From Candidatus Gastranaerophilales bacterium (lineage in GTDB: Bacteria > Cyanobacteriota > Vampirovibrionia > Gastranaerophilales > JANQFW01), in the NCBI GenBank assembly GCA_028282645.1, contig JANQHM010000268.1, positions 1-37,096 of the forward strand: 37,096 nt of DNA, read 5' to 3'. The notes under the pieces are model-generated. The model did not search any database. It was not told the DNA's origin and saw nothing but the letters and a program-made list of their open reading frames with translations. This document shows positions 7,369-14,407 of this stretch, piece by piece (position 1 is the first letter of the stretch; the number at the start of each line of letters is the position of its first letter). Made by a program: the position numbers and the translations under genes.

Positions 7369-7977
7369 ATGAAAAAGATTTTTAAAGGCTTATTGGTCTC
7401 GTTAGTGGCAGTAATAGCTCTATCTTCTAATCCGGCAGCTAATTCTGCAGCTATTACAAACGTGGCGGAAAACTCCAACATTACCCTAAATGGAACATTT
7501 TTTACAAATGGCTGGGGTGGAGGAAAAATTGTTGATCCTAAAACAATAGTTGATAATATATTTCTACCTGACTCAACACAGTGGGATCAAGGCGCTGTAT
7601 GGTGGGATTCTCATCCATTACCTCCACAAAATATTGAATTAAATCTTAACGGAATATTTGAAATTAATAGTTTTACCATTCAAGCTGATAATAATGATAT
7701 GTATAATCTTTATTACAAAAATTTAGCAGATAATTCTTGGAAACTTGCCTGGACAGTTCCTAATGTTGTAGGCTGGGGACTTAAAACTCGTTCTACTACT
7801 TTAACTGATTCAATAATAACAAACTCACTAAAATTTGAAGGCGTTCAACATCGTAGTGATAAAAATCTTTCTGTTTCAGAAATACAAGCATTTGGTACCC
7901 CTGCTCCGGAGCCATCTTCAATGATCTTTTTAGGCTTGTTGGGTGTAGCCGGTGCTTTAAGAAATAGAAAAAAATAG
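7369..7977 (+). CDS. PEP-CTERM sorted extracellular protein with discoidin-like region
   Basis: A 202-residue secreted protein. The N-terminus MKKIFKGLLVSLVAVIALSS is a classical Sec signal peptide. The C-terminus APEPSSMIFLGLLGVAGALR plus a short basic tail is the PEP-CTERM signal recognised by an exosortase (EpsH/XrtA type). The middle (about 45-175), with Trp-rich stretches, TIQADNNDMYNLYYKN and SVSEIQAFG, resembles an F5/8C (discoidin) carbohydrate-binding sandwich, typical cargo of this sorting class. The start is well supported by AAGAGGAG. The gene is monocistronic with its own terminator. No exosortase lies in the window, so the partner must be elsewhere. It probably functions on the surface or in the exopolysaccharide matrix. 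Confidence 0.85.
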   Translation: MKKIFKGLLVSLVAVIALSSNPAANSAAITNVAENSNITLNGTFFTNGWGGGKIVDPKTIVDNIFLPDSTQWDQGAVWWDSHPLPPQNIELNLNGIFEINSFTIQADNNDMYNLYYKNLADNSWKLAWTVPNVVGWGLKTRSTTLTDSIITNSLKFEGVQHRSDKNLSVSEIQAFGTPAPEPSSMIFLGLLGVAGALRNRKK

Positions 7978-8027
7978 AATTTTAGAATATACTATTAACT
8001 CAAAAATAATTTATAAATATTAAAAAA

Positions 8028-8074
8028 TAAGCCCTGTTCATTATTATACTATAGTGATATGGGGCTTACTTTTT
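8028..8074 (+). terminator. rho-independent terminator of PEP-CTERM gene
   Basis: TAAGCCC (8028-8034) pairs with GGGCTTA (8062-8068), followed by CTTTTTAAAT. The long loop itself contains the palindrome ACTATAGT. It lies 50 bases after the stop. Confidence 0.65.
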
Positions 8075-8114
8075 AAATATATAATGTAAAAATTAACTAA
8101 ATCAGATTTATTAG

Positions 8115-8183
8115 CAAGGTAAAATTTGGTTTGAAACAGAAGAAGGTAAGGGAACGACTTTTTACTTCGCGTTACCGTTTTAA
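8115..8183 (+). pseudogene. C-terminal relic of a sensor histidine kinase
   Basis: The frame 8115-8183 reads [22 protein letters not shown] then stop. It has the G2-box-to-end pattern of HATPase_c kinase domains ([21 protein letters not shown] style). The frame has a stop (TAG) directly before it and no start, so only about 22 residues survive. It lies just upstream of the hydrogenase genes. Hydrogenase operons of this type often include a histidine-kinase-like gene, so it may be what remains of one. Confidence 0.6.
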
Positions 8184-8270
8184 AACTATTCCACCATTAC
8201 AGACAATAGGGGCATAAAAATTTTATTGTTTTTTTTAAAAATCGGATTGGTTAATACGGAAAAAAACAAT

Positions 8271-8732
8271 ATGCAAGAAGCTAATCTCTACATAAATAAA
8301 ATAATTGAAAAATATAACTACTCACACACTGAGCTTTTAATCATTTTAGAAGAAATTGTAGCTGAAAATGGATATCTTACGGAAGCGATGGTAAGAAATA
8401 TTGCAAAACAATTATCAATGAGTCCTAATGAAGTTTATGCCGTGGCTACATTTTATTCATTTATCAGTACAAAGCCTACAGGTAAGTATATTATTAGAAT
8501 TTGTAAAACTATAAGCTGTCAGCTCGCAGGCAAAAATGAAATTATAAAAGCACTTGAGCAGGAATTAAGTATCAAAATGGGGTCAATCACAGATGATAAG
8601 TTATTTACGCTGAAAACAACCGATTGTATTGGTATGTGTGACAAAGGACCTTCTATGTTAATTAATGATGAAGTTTATCATCATTTAAGTCCTGAAAAGG
8701 CTGTCTCTATAATTAGAGAGTACAAAAATTAG
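8271..8732 (+). CDS. hydC: NADH-linked [FeFe] hydrogenase gamma subunit (NuoE/HydC-like)
   Basis: A 153-residue thioredoxin-like [2Fe-2S] protein of the NuoE/HoxE/HydC family. The ligands are the pairs in CKTISC and CIGMC. The N-terminal half (YNYSHTELLIILEEIVAE..., LSMSPNEVYAVATFYSF) is the standard helical NuoE lead-in. The ATG at 8271 (MQEANLY) is preferred to the tracked TTG at 8226 because the added 15 residues are atypical. The Shine-Dalgarno sequence is weak (CGGA). It passes electrons between the flavoprotein HydB and the hydrogenase HydA. The stop codon TAG ends at the first base of a family A repeat. Confidence 0.85.
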   Translation: MQEANLYINKIIEKYNYSHTELLIILEEIVAENGYLTEAMVRNIAKQLSMSPNEVYAVATFYSFISTKPTGKYIIRICKTISCQLAGKNEIIKALEQELSIKMGSITDDKLFTLKTTDCIGMCDKGPSMLINDEVYHHLSPEKAVSIIREYKN

Positions 8733-8826
8733 GTGATGGTAATCACCTTTCTTAAGTCATCGCTGTAAACTTTTGATATAACTTAAGTTTGCTTGTAACT
8801 ATCAGTACTCTTGATTGACCATTACC
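8732..8826 (+). repeat. family A element, copy 2, with 8-bp flanking duplication
   Basis: A 95-bp element starting GGTGATGGTAATCACC and ending TTGATTGACCATTACC; the ends are imperfect inverted repeats. It is flanked on both sides by AAAAATTA (8724-8731 and 8827-8834), an apparent target-site duplication. It fills the hydC-hydB spacer. Confidence 0.85.
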
Positions 8827-8851
8827 AAAAATTATAATAGGGCAAGTTAAA

Positions 8852-10021
8852 ATGCAAAGAAAATTTATACTTTCTAATGATTACGTATTTTGGGAAGCCT
8901 TGAACAAGGTTTTGTCGGAACCGTCACAAGATTTTATTGAATTGATAAAAAAATCAGGTCTTCGAGGTAGAGGTGGCGCTGGATTTCCAACCGGTCTTAA
9001 GCTGGAATTAGTATCTAAAAATGGCTTAGGTGAAAAAAAATATATTGTTTGCAATGCTGACGAGGGTGAACCTGGGTCTTTTAAGGACAGGGAACTTTTA
9101 TTTAATCATACTGAGAAATTTATAGAAGGAATGATAGCGTCCGGCTACGCTGTCGGTGCATCCATGGGGTTTATTTATTTAAGAGCAGAATATAAGTGGA
9201 TGCTAAAGAATCTATTAAACAAAATTAAACAAATAAGGGAAAAAAATTATTTAGGTAAAAATATTCTGAATAAAAATTTTGATTTTGATATAGAAATCAG
9301 ATGTAATGCAGGAGCATATATATGTGGAGAAGAAAGCTCTTTAATTGAATCTATGGAAGGAAAAAGAGGTGAACCTAGAAATAGGCCGCCTTTTCCTGTT
9401 GAGCATGGTTATATTAATTTTCCAACACTGGTTGATAACGTGGAAACATTTGCTAATTTGCCATATATTGTTAAATATGGTGATGAAGAATTTAAAAAAT
9501 ACGGTACACAAAAATCACCGGGGACTAAATTGTTTAGTATTTCCGGAGATTGCCCAAAACCCGGTATTTATGAGTTTGATTTAGGGTGTACTTTATTAGA
9601 TTTATTAAAGGCATGCGAAGCTACAGATGTTAGAGCAGTTCAGGTCGGGGGGGCTGCCGGTGTCACTGTTGCACCAAAAGATTTTAAGAAATCTATTTGT
9701 TATTCGGAATTATCACCTGAGGGCTCAATTATTATATTTAATAAGTCTCGCAATATGTTTGAGGTTCTTAAAAATTTTACTGATTTTTTTAAAGAGGAAA
9801 GTTGCGGGCTTTGTACCCCATGCAGAGAAGGTGTGCCTAAGATTGCCGAAGCTGTAGATAAGATTATCAAAAAGGAAAGCATTCCTGATAGTCATATAGA
9901 AGTTCTGATGGAGCTTGCAGATGTTATGAAAGTTGCTTCTAAGTGCGGTTTAGGGCAGACTGCTTCTAATCCTTTTGTTTATATTTATAAAAATTTTGCT
10001 GATAATCATCACCCTTTTTAA
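8852..10021 (+). CDS. hydB: NADH-linked [FeFe] hydrogenase beta subunit (NuoF/HydB-like, core only)
   Basis: A 389-residue flavoprotein that binds FMN, NAD(H) and one [4Fe-4S] cluster, and feeds electrons between NADH and the hydrogenase. The FMN loop is GLRGRGGAGFPTGLK (36-50), and the nucleotide segment is CNADEGEPGSFKDR (67-80). Cluster ligands are C318, C321, C324 (SCGLCTPCREG) and C365 (KCGLGQ). Known HydB proteins carry an N-terminal thioredoxin-like [2Fe-2S] domain and a C-terminal 2[4Fe-4S] ferredoxin domain. Both are missing here, leaving a NuoF-like core. The last eight residues (ADNHHPF and the Ala before) and the stop come from a family A repeat (from 9998), so the native C-terminus appears to have been replaced. 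The Shine-Dalgarno sequence is weak. Confidence 0.88.
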   Translation: MQRKFILSNDYVFWEALNKVLSEPSQDFIELIKKSGLRGRGGAGFPTGLKLELVSKNGLGEKKYIVCNADEGEPGSFKDRELLFNHTEKFIEGMIASGYAVGASMGFIYLRAEYKWMLKNLLNKIKQIREKNYLGKNILNKNFDFDIEIRCNAGAYICGEESSLIESMEGKRGEPRNRPPFPVEHGYINFPTLVDNVETFANLPYIVKYGDEEFKKYGTQKSPGTKLFSISGDCPKPGIYEFDLGCTLLDLLKACEATDVRAVQVGGAAGVTVAPKDFKKSICYSELSPEGSIIIFNKSRNMFEVLKNFTDFFKEESCGLCTPCREGVPKIAEAVDKIIKKESIPDSHIEVLMELADVMKVASKCGLGQTASNPFVYIYKNFADNHHPF

Positions 10022-10090
10022 ATCATCACTTTAAGCTTTTGATATAAATTAAATTTACTTGTAAGCATAAGTACTAAATAGAGTATCACC
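9998..10090 (+). repeat. family A element, copy 3 (diverged)
   Basis: GCTGATAATCATCACC at the left, the TCATCACTTTAAGCTTTTGATATAA core, and AGTATCACC at the right. The flanks AAAAATTT (9989-9996) and AAAAATAT (10091-10098) are seven-of-eight alike. It starts inside hydB and supplies its stop codon. Confidence 0.7.
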
Positions 10091-10151
10091 AAAAATATTA
10101 AAGAAGATATTTAAATAAAAAAATAAAAGCACTGAAGTCGGGGGATTTTAA

Positions 10152-11942
10152 ATGAATGACAAACACAAACCCATATTAAAAGTAACCATTAATGGCAAAG
10201 AATATGAAACAAAAGAAAATGAAACAATACTGGAATTAGCTAAAAGAAATGATATATACATCCCGACTTTATGTTATCATCCTGATCTTTGTTTATCTGG
10301 AGTGTGCAGGCTTTGTTTGGTAGAAGTTGGAGGATGTAGGGCATTGCAAGCTTCTTGTAGTACTCCTGTACTCAATGGCATGATTATTCAAACAGAAACA
10401 GAGCTGGTTAATAAATCAAGAAGAATGGTGCTTGAGCTTATATTGGCAAATCATTATACAGGAAAAAGCAAATGTGATAAGACTTTAAGTTGTGAATTGC
10501 AAGAGCTTTTTATCAAATATAAGATAGAAGAAAGCCGATTTGGCAGGCCAAAAGAAAAAAGATATAAAATATTGGATAATACAGCCGTAATTAGAGATAA
10601 TGACAAATGCATAAAGTGCCGTAGATGTGTGGATGCCTGTGAATGTATGCAATGCGTTGAAGCTATTAAGCCTATGTATAGAAGTAATGAGCTATCTATA
10701 GGCTCTGTATTTGATGTCGACTTGGATAAGACAGGTTGCGTTTTGTGTGGTCAATGTATAAATTATTGTCCTACTACGGCATTAGTAGAAAAAGAATCTA
10801 TTAAAGAAGTTTATGAAGCTTTAAATGATCCTGCTAAACATGTGGTCGTACAAACAGCTCCGTCAATGCGTGCTACTCTGGCTGAAGAGTTTAATATTCC
10901 TGCGGGAAGAAGTTCTACTAAAAAGATGACAACAGCCCTTAGAAAAATAGGTTTTGATGCTATTTTTGATACTAATTTTTCTGCTGATTTAACTATAATC
11001 GAAGAATCCGCCGAGCTTTTAAGCAGAATAAAAAAGAAATTTTTAAATAAAGAAGAATCCTCTTTGCCTTTGTTTACATCTTGTTCGCCCGGGTGGATTA
11101 ATTATATTGAATATTTTTATCCTGAATTGCTTTCAAATGTATCTACATGTAAGTCTCCCCAGCAAATGTTTGGGGCTATAGCTAAAACTTATTATGCTAA
11201 TAAAATTAATATTCATCCGAAAGATATTATTTGTGTTGCAGTTATGCCTTGCACTGCCAAAAAATTTGAGGCAAATAGGCCCGAAATGAGAGACAGCGGT
11301 TACAAAGATGTTGATTATGTATTAACTATAAGAGAATTTGCAAAGATGATTCGGCGGTCTAATATAAACTTATTTGAGCTACCGGATAGTGATTATGATG
11401 CTCCTATGGGTATTTCAAGCGGAGCCGGCTTAATCTTCGGGGTTACAGGAGGAGTAATGGAAGCTGCTATTAGAACTGCTTATGAGGTTGTTACCAAAAG
11501 AGAAGTACCGTTTAAAAATCTTGATATATGCCCTGTTAGAGGAATGGAAGGAGTAAGAGAGGCATCTTTAATTATAAAAAATCCTATAGATGAGTGGAAA
11601 TTTCTTGACGGTTTTGAATTAAAAGTTGCAGTGGCTCATGAATTAAGAAACGCAAAAAAACTGCTTGATAGTATCAAAGCAAATGAGTCTGATTATCATT
11701 TTGTCGAAGTTATGGCATGTCCGGGCGGTTGCCTTGGTGGGGGCGGACAGCCTAAGCCGACAAACGTGGAAATTCGCAAAAAGCGTGCAAGGGTTATTTA
11801 TGAAGAGGACCGGGCTTTACCCTACAGAAAATCTCACGAAAATCCGGCTATTATAGAGCTTTATAAAGATTTTATCGGTAAGCCTTTAGGAGAAAAAGCA
11901 CATAAGCTTTTGCATACTTATTATACAGTTAGGAGAGATTAG
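10152..11942 (+). CDS. hydA: [FeFe] hydrogenase catalytic subunit (HydA/HndD type)
   Basis: A 596-residue cytoplasmic NAD(P)-linked [FeFe] hydrogenase of the HndD/HydA M3 type. Domains in order: [2Fe-2S] (C41, C52, C55, C69); His-Cys [4Fe-4S] region (H101, C108, C114); two ferredoxin clusters (C153/156/159/163 and C196/199/202/206); H-cluster domain with L1 TSCSPGW (C311), L2 MPCTAKKFE (C367) and L3 MACPGGCLGGGGQP (C523, C527). It catalyses reversible H2 formation from NADH, perhaps bifurcating with ferredoxin. Two oddities stand out. The His-cluster pattern HxxxCxxCxxxxxC reads HYTGKSKCDKTLSC, so its first Cys is Lys105. L1 has Ser312 where most enzymes have a second Cys. A good Shine-Dalgarno (GGGGGA) precedes the ATG. 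The last gene of the hydC-hydB-hydA cluster. Confidence 0.95.
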   Translation: MNDKHKPILKVTINGKEYETKENETILELAKRNDIYIPTLCYHPDLCLSGVCRLCLVEVGGCRALQASCSTPVLNGMIIQTETELVNKSRRMVLELILANHYTGKSKCDKTLSCELQELFIKYKIEESRFGRPKEKRYKILDNTAVIRDNDKCIKCRRCVDACECMQCVEAIKPMYRSNELSIGSVFDVDLDKTGCVLCGQCINYCPTTALVEKESIKEVYEALNDPAKHVVVQTAPSMRATLAEEFNIPAGRSSTKKMTTALRKIGFDAIFDTNFSADLTIIEESAELLSRIKKKFLNKEESSLPLFTSCSPGWINYIEYFYPELLSNVSTCKSPQQMFGAIAKTYYANKINIHPKDIICVAVMPCTAKKFEANRPEMRDSGYKDVDYVLTIREFAKMIRRSNINLFELPDSDYDAPMGISSGAGLIFGVTGGVMEAAIRTAYEVVTKREVPFKNLDICPVRGMEGVREASLIIKNPIDEWKFLDGFELKVAVAHELRNAKKLLDSIKANESDYHFVEVMACPGGCLGGGGQPKPTNVEIRKKRARVIYEEDRALPYRKSHENPAIIELYKDFIGKPLGEKAHKLLHTYYTVRRD

Positions 11943-12039
11943 CAAAAAATTTTAAGTACTACTACAGCCGTAAATTGTTGAATAGGAATTAGCAAAAGAA
12001 ATCAGACAAAAAGCAAATGGCAAATATATTATTCTTTAA

Positions 12040-12288
12040 ATAAAGTTATCAATTGGAAAAAGATCTATTATACACTTGGATTTCAAGATATGGAAAAGTA
12101 AAAAATTAATTAAACCAAATGAATACAAGAAGAAAACAGAATTATTTTTTTCTATGATTCATGAATACTTGATTAGACGTATCCCTGTTAAAACAATACT
12201 TTTTGATAACGGATTTGCCTCCTGTAAAATGCTTAATTGCTTTAACAAGAAGAGTCCTAAATCTCTAATAAATACACATCTATATTAA
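12040..12288 (+). pseudogene. DDE transposase relic
   Basis: An open frame from 12040 to the stop at 12288 without a credible start. It reads KKKTELFFSMIHEYLIRR, then IPVKTILFDNGFASCKMLN. This is the style of IS4-like DDE transposases around their second catalytic Asp (VLFDSWYSSKKLL). Stops immediately upstream, and the abrupt end after about 75 residues, show that it is a fragment. No terminal inverted repeats are visible. The family is uncertain. Confidence 0.5.
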
Positions 12289-12306
12289 CATTTTCCCACT
12301 AAAGAA

Positions 12307-12329
12307 GGTCTTCTTATATAAAGAAGACC
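12307..12329 (-). terminator. hairpin between transposase relic and aldo/keto reductase
   Basis: A perfect 9-bp stem GGTCTTCTT/AAGAAGACC with loop ATATA, 40 bases beyond the aldo/keto reductase stop on the minus strand. The following minus-strand bases (TTCTTTAG) are only moderately T-rich. Confidence 0.5.
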
Positions 12330-12369
12330 CAAAATACGGCATTCTGTTTATTTAGATGTATTCGGTTCT

Positions 12370-13347
12370 TTATTGTTCCCTAATATTCAAAAATTTAATA
12401 AAAAAGTCTTTACATGCCGAAACACAATAACCACAACGTACGCACTTCTCATGAATAACCTTAGCCTGACCATATTCTAAAATCAAAGCTCCCTGAGGAC
12501 AAGAATGAATACAATTTTGACAACCTTCACACCACGGTTCAATATGAATAATTCTTTTTAAATTTTTAGTTAAACTATTTTGATCATCTGGCAACTTTGA
12601 ATTTTCAACAACATAGCTGTTAAAATTAATTTCTTCAACAGAAACCATACCAATAGCAAGGGAATCTATATTTTTATTAGCTGTAATATAAGATATGGAA
12701 TTCAAAATATTCTCTATAAGATATCCTCCAGCCAGAATTTTCATTGCATATAGGCCTTTATTATTTTTTTTTGCCTTGTCAATAGCTTTTTCCATATCAT
12801 TTAAAGTTCCGTCTTTTATTCCTATACCTTTATAATTGATTAAAGGCATAATAACATCTATTTCTTGGATATCCGCGGCCATTTTAACAACCTTGGCAGA
12901 ATGAGTAGTTAAAGATATCGCCTTTATTTTTCCCTTTTGTTTAAGGTTAGTAAGTGCTTCAAAAGCTTTAGGCCTAAATAAATCATATTCAAATTCACTA
13001 GCCTGAACCTCATGCATTCCAAAAATTTGAATATTGTTTTTATTTAAAGACTTTAGGCAATTATCTACACTTAAAGCCATATCATCATAAGTTTTAGCAT
13101 AACTTCTTGAAGAAATTATTATATCATCAGGCTTCCCGATTTTTTTCAGTGCCAGTCCAACAACTTGATAAGTCTCATATAATTCAGCAGTATCCCAAAA
13201 ATTAATACCCTTGTTGATGTACGCATAAACCAACAAATCACAAGCCTCATCGGGATGCAAATTAGCGTGATAAATACTTAATGCCAGTGTTCCATAACAC
13301 AAGTTCGATACTTCTATACCTGATTTACCCAAAATATTTTTTTTCAT
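12370..13347 (-). CDS. aldo/keto reductase with C-terminal 2[4Fe-4S] ferredoxin domain
   Basis: A TIM-barrel aldo/keto reductase (about residues 1-265) fused to a bacterial ferredoxin domain with CEGCQNCIHSCPQG and CVRCGYCVSACKD (about 270-315). Barrel hallmarks are NFWDTAELY, holding the catalytic Asp and Tyr, and FGMHEVQ for the catalytic His. The Lys strand reads SSRSYAK, so an Arg occupies the usual Lys position. The ATG at 13347 (MKKNILGKSG) is favoured; the track starts five codons earlier at a GTG. Fe-S members of this family occur widely in anaerobes, and their substrates are mostly unknown. It is monocistronic, convergent with the hydrogenase cluster, and shielded upstream by a minus-strand terminator at 13508. 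Confidence 0.82.
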   Translation of the reverse strand: MKKNILGKSGIEVSNLCYGTLALSIYHANLHPDEACDLLVYAYINKGINFWDTAELYETYQVVGLALKKIGKPDDIIISSRSYAKTYDDMALSVDNCLKSLNKNNIQIFGMHEVQASEFEYDLFRPKAFEALTNLKQKGKIKAISLTTHSAKVVKMAADIQEIDVIMPLINYKGIGIKDGTLNDMEKAIDKAKKNNKGLYAMKILAGGYLIENILNSISYITANKNIDSLAIGMVSVEEINFNSYVVENSKLPDDQNSLTKNLKRIIHIEPWCEGCQNCIHSCPQGALILEYGQAKVIHEKCVRCGYCVSACKDFFIKFLNIREQ

Positions 13348-13507
13348 TTTTGTACCTACCACTCTTTATGAGATTGTTGATGAATAACTAAATGTAGTTA
13401 GTTTATTTAAATAAATTCAAGTTATAGCTGATTTTCAAAAAATAAAAATTAATTCGTCAACAGTCCCTTTATTAAATTTTAAATTATTCTTTTGAATATT
13501 TTTTCAA

Positions 13508-13534
13508 ATAAAAAAGCCGCTATTTTAGGCGGCT
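13508..13534 (-). terminator. strong rho-independent terminator (minus strand)
   Basis: On the minus strand AGCCGC-CTAAAATA-GCGGCT is followed by TTTTTTTATTTG. No annotated minus-strand gene lies upstream before 15.5 kb. It therefore either insulates the aldo/keto reductase or ends an unannotated minus-strand transcript. Confidence 0.75.
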
Positions 13535-13553
13535 ACCAGACTTGGGGAAGAGA

Positions 13554-13582
13554 TTGGGGTATATTGGCTATATTATTATAAT
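13554..13582 (+). promoter_or_regulatory. candidate promoter of the 13.6-13.9 kb transcript
   Basis: TTGGGG (13554-13559), a 17-base spacer, then TATAAT (13577-13582) on the plus strand. Confidence 0.4.
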
Positions 13583-13588
13583 CGGCAT

Positions 13589-13866
13589 TTTATTTTAAAA
13601 CTTTAGGATTTTTTTATAAAATTTTTTATAGAAATTTTATCTTGGAGCAGAATAATTTACTGCAATAGACCATATGGCTAATAAAAAAATATGCATCTAA
13701 GGATCAATGAACTTAAATATAACATAATTTATACTTAAGTATATAAAAACATAAGGCTGGTTACTGGATCGAGGAGGAAAGTTAAACTTACTGACTCTAA
13801 GGAGATCAGAAAAAATATTTCAGGGATATTTCAATCAGATGGTTAAAAAACCACTGATTTTTTTTA
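13589..13866 (+). ncRNA. candidate non-coding RNA with GGA-rich body
   Basis: About 280 bases between a promoter-like pair (13554-13582) and a strong terminator (13833-13866) hold no credible reading frame. The transcript would carry repeated GGA motifs (TAGGAT, TTGGAG, AAGGAT, CTGGAT, GAGGAGGAA, AAGGAG, CAGGGA), more than expected for such AT-rich sequence. Clusters of GGA are typical of CsrA/RsmA-binding RNAs, but I see no proof of that role. It does not match tmRNA, 6S, SRP or RNase P RNA as I know them. Confidence 0.4.
13833..13866 (+). terminator. strong rho-independent terminator (plus strand)
   Basis: AATCAGATGGTT (13833-13844) pairs with AACCACTGATT (13849-13859), with one bulged base and loop AAAA, followed by at least six T. 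No plus-strand protein gene precedes it, which is the main reason to suspect an RNA gene upstream. Confidence 0.75.
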
Positions 13867-13919
13867 CCGGCATAAGCCCAAATTTAATTGATGAATAAAA
13901 TAAAAATTTAAATTTGTAC

Positions 13920-13948
13920 TTGCAAAATTTTTTCCTCTATTTTATAAT
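13920..13948 (+). promoter_or_regulatory. candidate promoter of tRNA-Asp
   Basis: TTGCAA (13920-13925), a 17-base spacer, then TATAAT (13943-13948). A second TATAAT at 14029-14034 is only two bases before the mature tRNA and would start transcription inside it. Confidence 0.5.
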
Positions 13949-14036
13949 TCATAACATAGAAAGGCGACACAAAAAAGATAAAAATCATATAAGATAATTA
14001 TTTTATTTGATCGCAAGTCTAAATTCCCTATAATCT

Positions 14037-14111
14037 GGGGCTGTAGCTCAGTTTGGTTAGAGTGCCTGCCTGTCACGCAGGAGGTCGCGGGTTCGAGCCC
14101 CGTCAGCCCCG
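14037..14111 (+). tRNA. tRNA-Asp (anticodon GTC)
   Basis: A complete cloverleaf. The acceptor stem is GGGGCTG/CAGCCCC with discriminator G. The D arm is TAGCTCAGTTTGGTTAGAG, the anticodon stem CCTGC/GCAGG carries loop CTGTCAC (anticodon 14072-14074), and the T arm contains GGTTCGAGCC. CCA is not encoded. The ORF track's minus-strand frame 13942-14175 is a shadow of this gene. Confidence 0.97.
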
Positions 14112-14333
14112 ATTTTATATCTTTTAAAAAAGAAAATATTTTTTTATTGAAAGAAAGCTTTTTTTGCTTTTGCATGTATTGATACTTATTTTTATAATAT
14201 ATTTTTATCTTTATAAAGAATTAAAAAAGAAAATAATAAAGCTGATGCCGCCATTAAAAAAATAGTAGCAAATTTTTTCTTGGAGTTTTATAATAAAATA
14301 GCATTTTTATAATTATAAAATTTTTTTTTATAG
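14112..14333. other. spacer after tRNA-Asp
   Basis: Extremely AT-rich. A weak TCTTTT/AAAAGA hairpin followed by a T-tract (about 14121-14150) may end the tRNA transcript. Nothing else is supportable. Confidence 0.4.
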
Positions 14334-14400
14334 TATACTAAATTCAAAAATATTTTTCAGACTATTCAATCGTGTTAAAGCGCATCCAATAAAGAGTAAT
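14334..14400 (+). repeat. family B element, copy 3 (right end missing)
   Basis: TATACTAAATTC, TTTTTCAGACTATTCAATCG and AAAGAGTAAT align with the other family B copies. The right inverted end is absent, and ubiX starts seven bases later. Confidence 0.65.
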
Positions 14401-14407
14401 ATAATAA

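Noticed and set aside
14007-14034. TTGATC-N16-TATAAT as the tRNA-Asp promoter
   Set aside because: The -10 ends two bases before the mature tRNA 5' end, so transcription would start inside the tRNA. The pair at 13920-13948 is better placed.
13942-14175. 77-residue minus-strand ORF from the track
   Set aside because: It runs antisense across the complete tRNA-Asp gene; its central peptide is just the tRNA read backwards.
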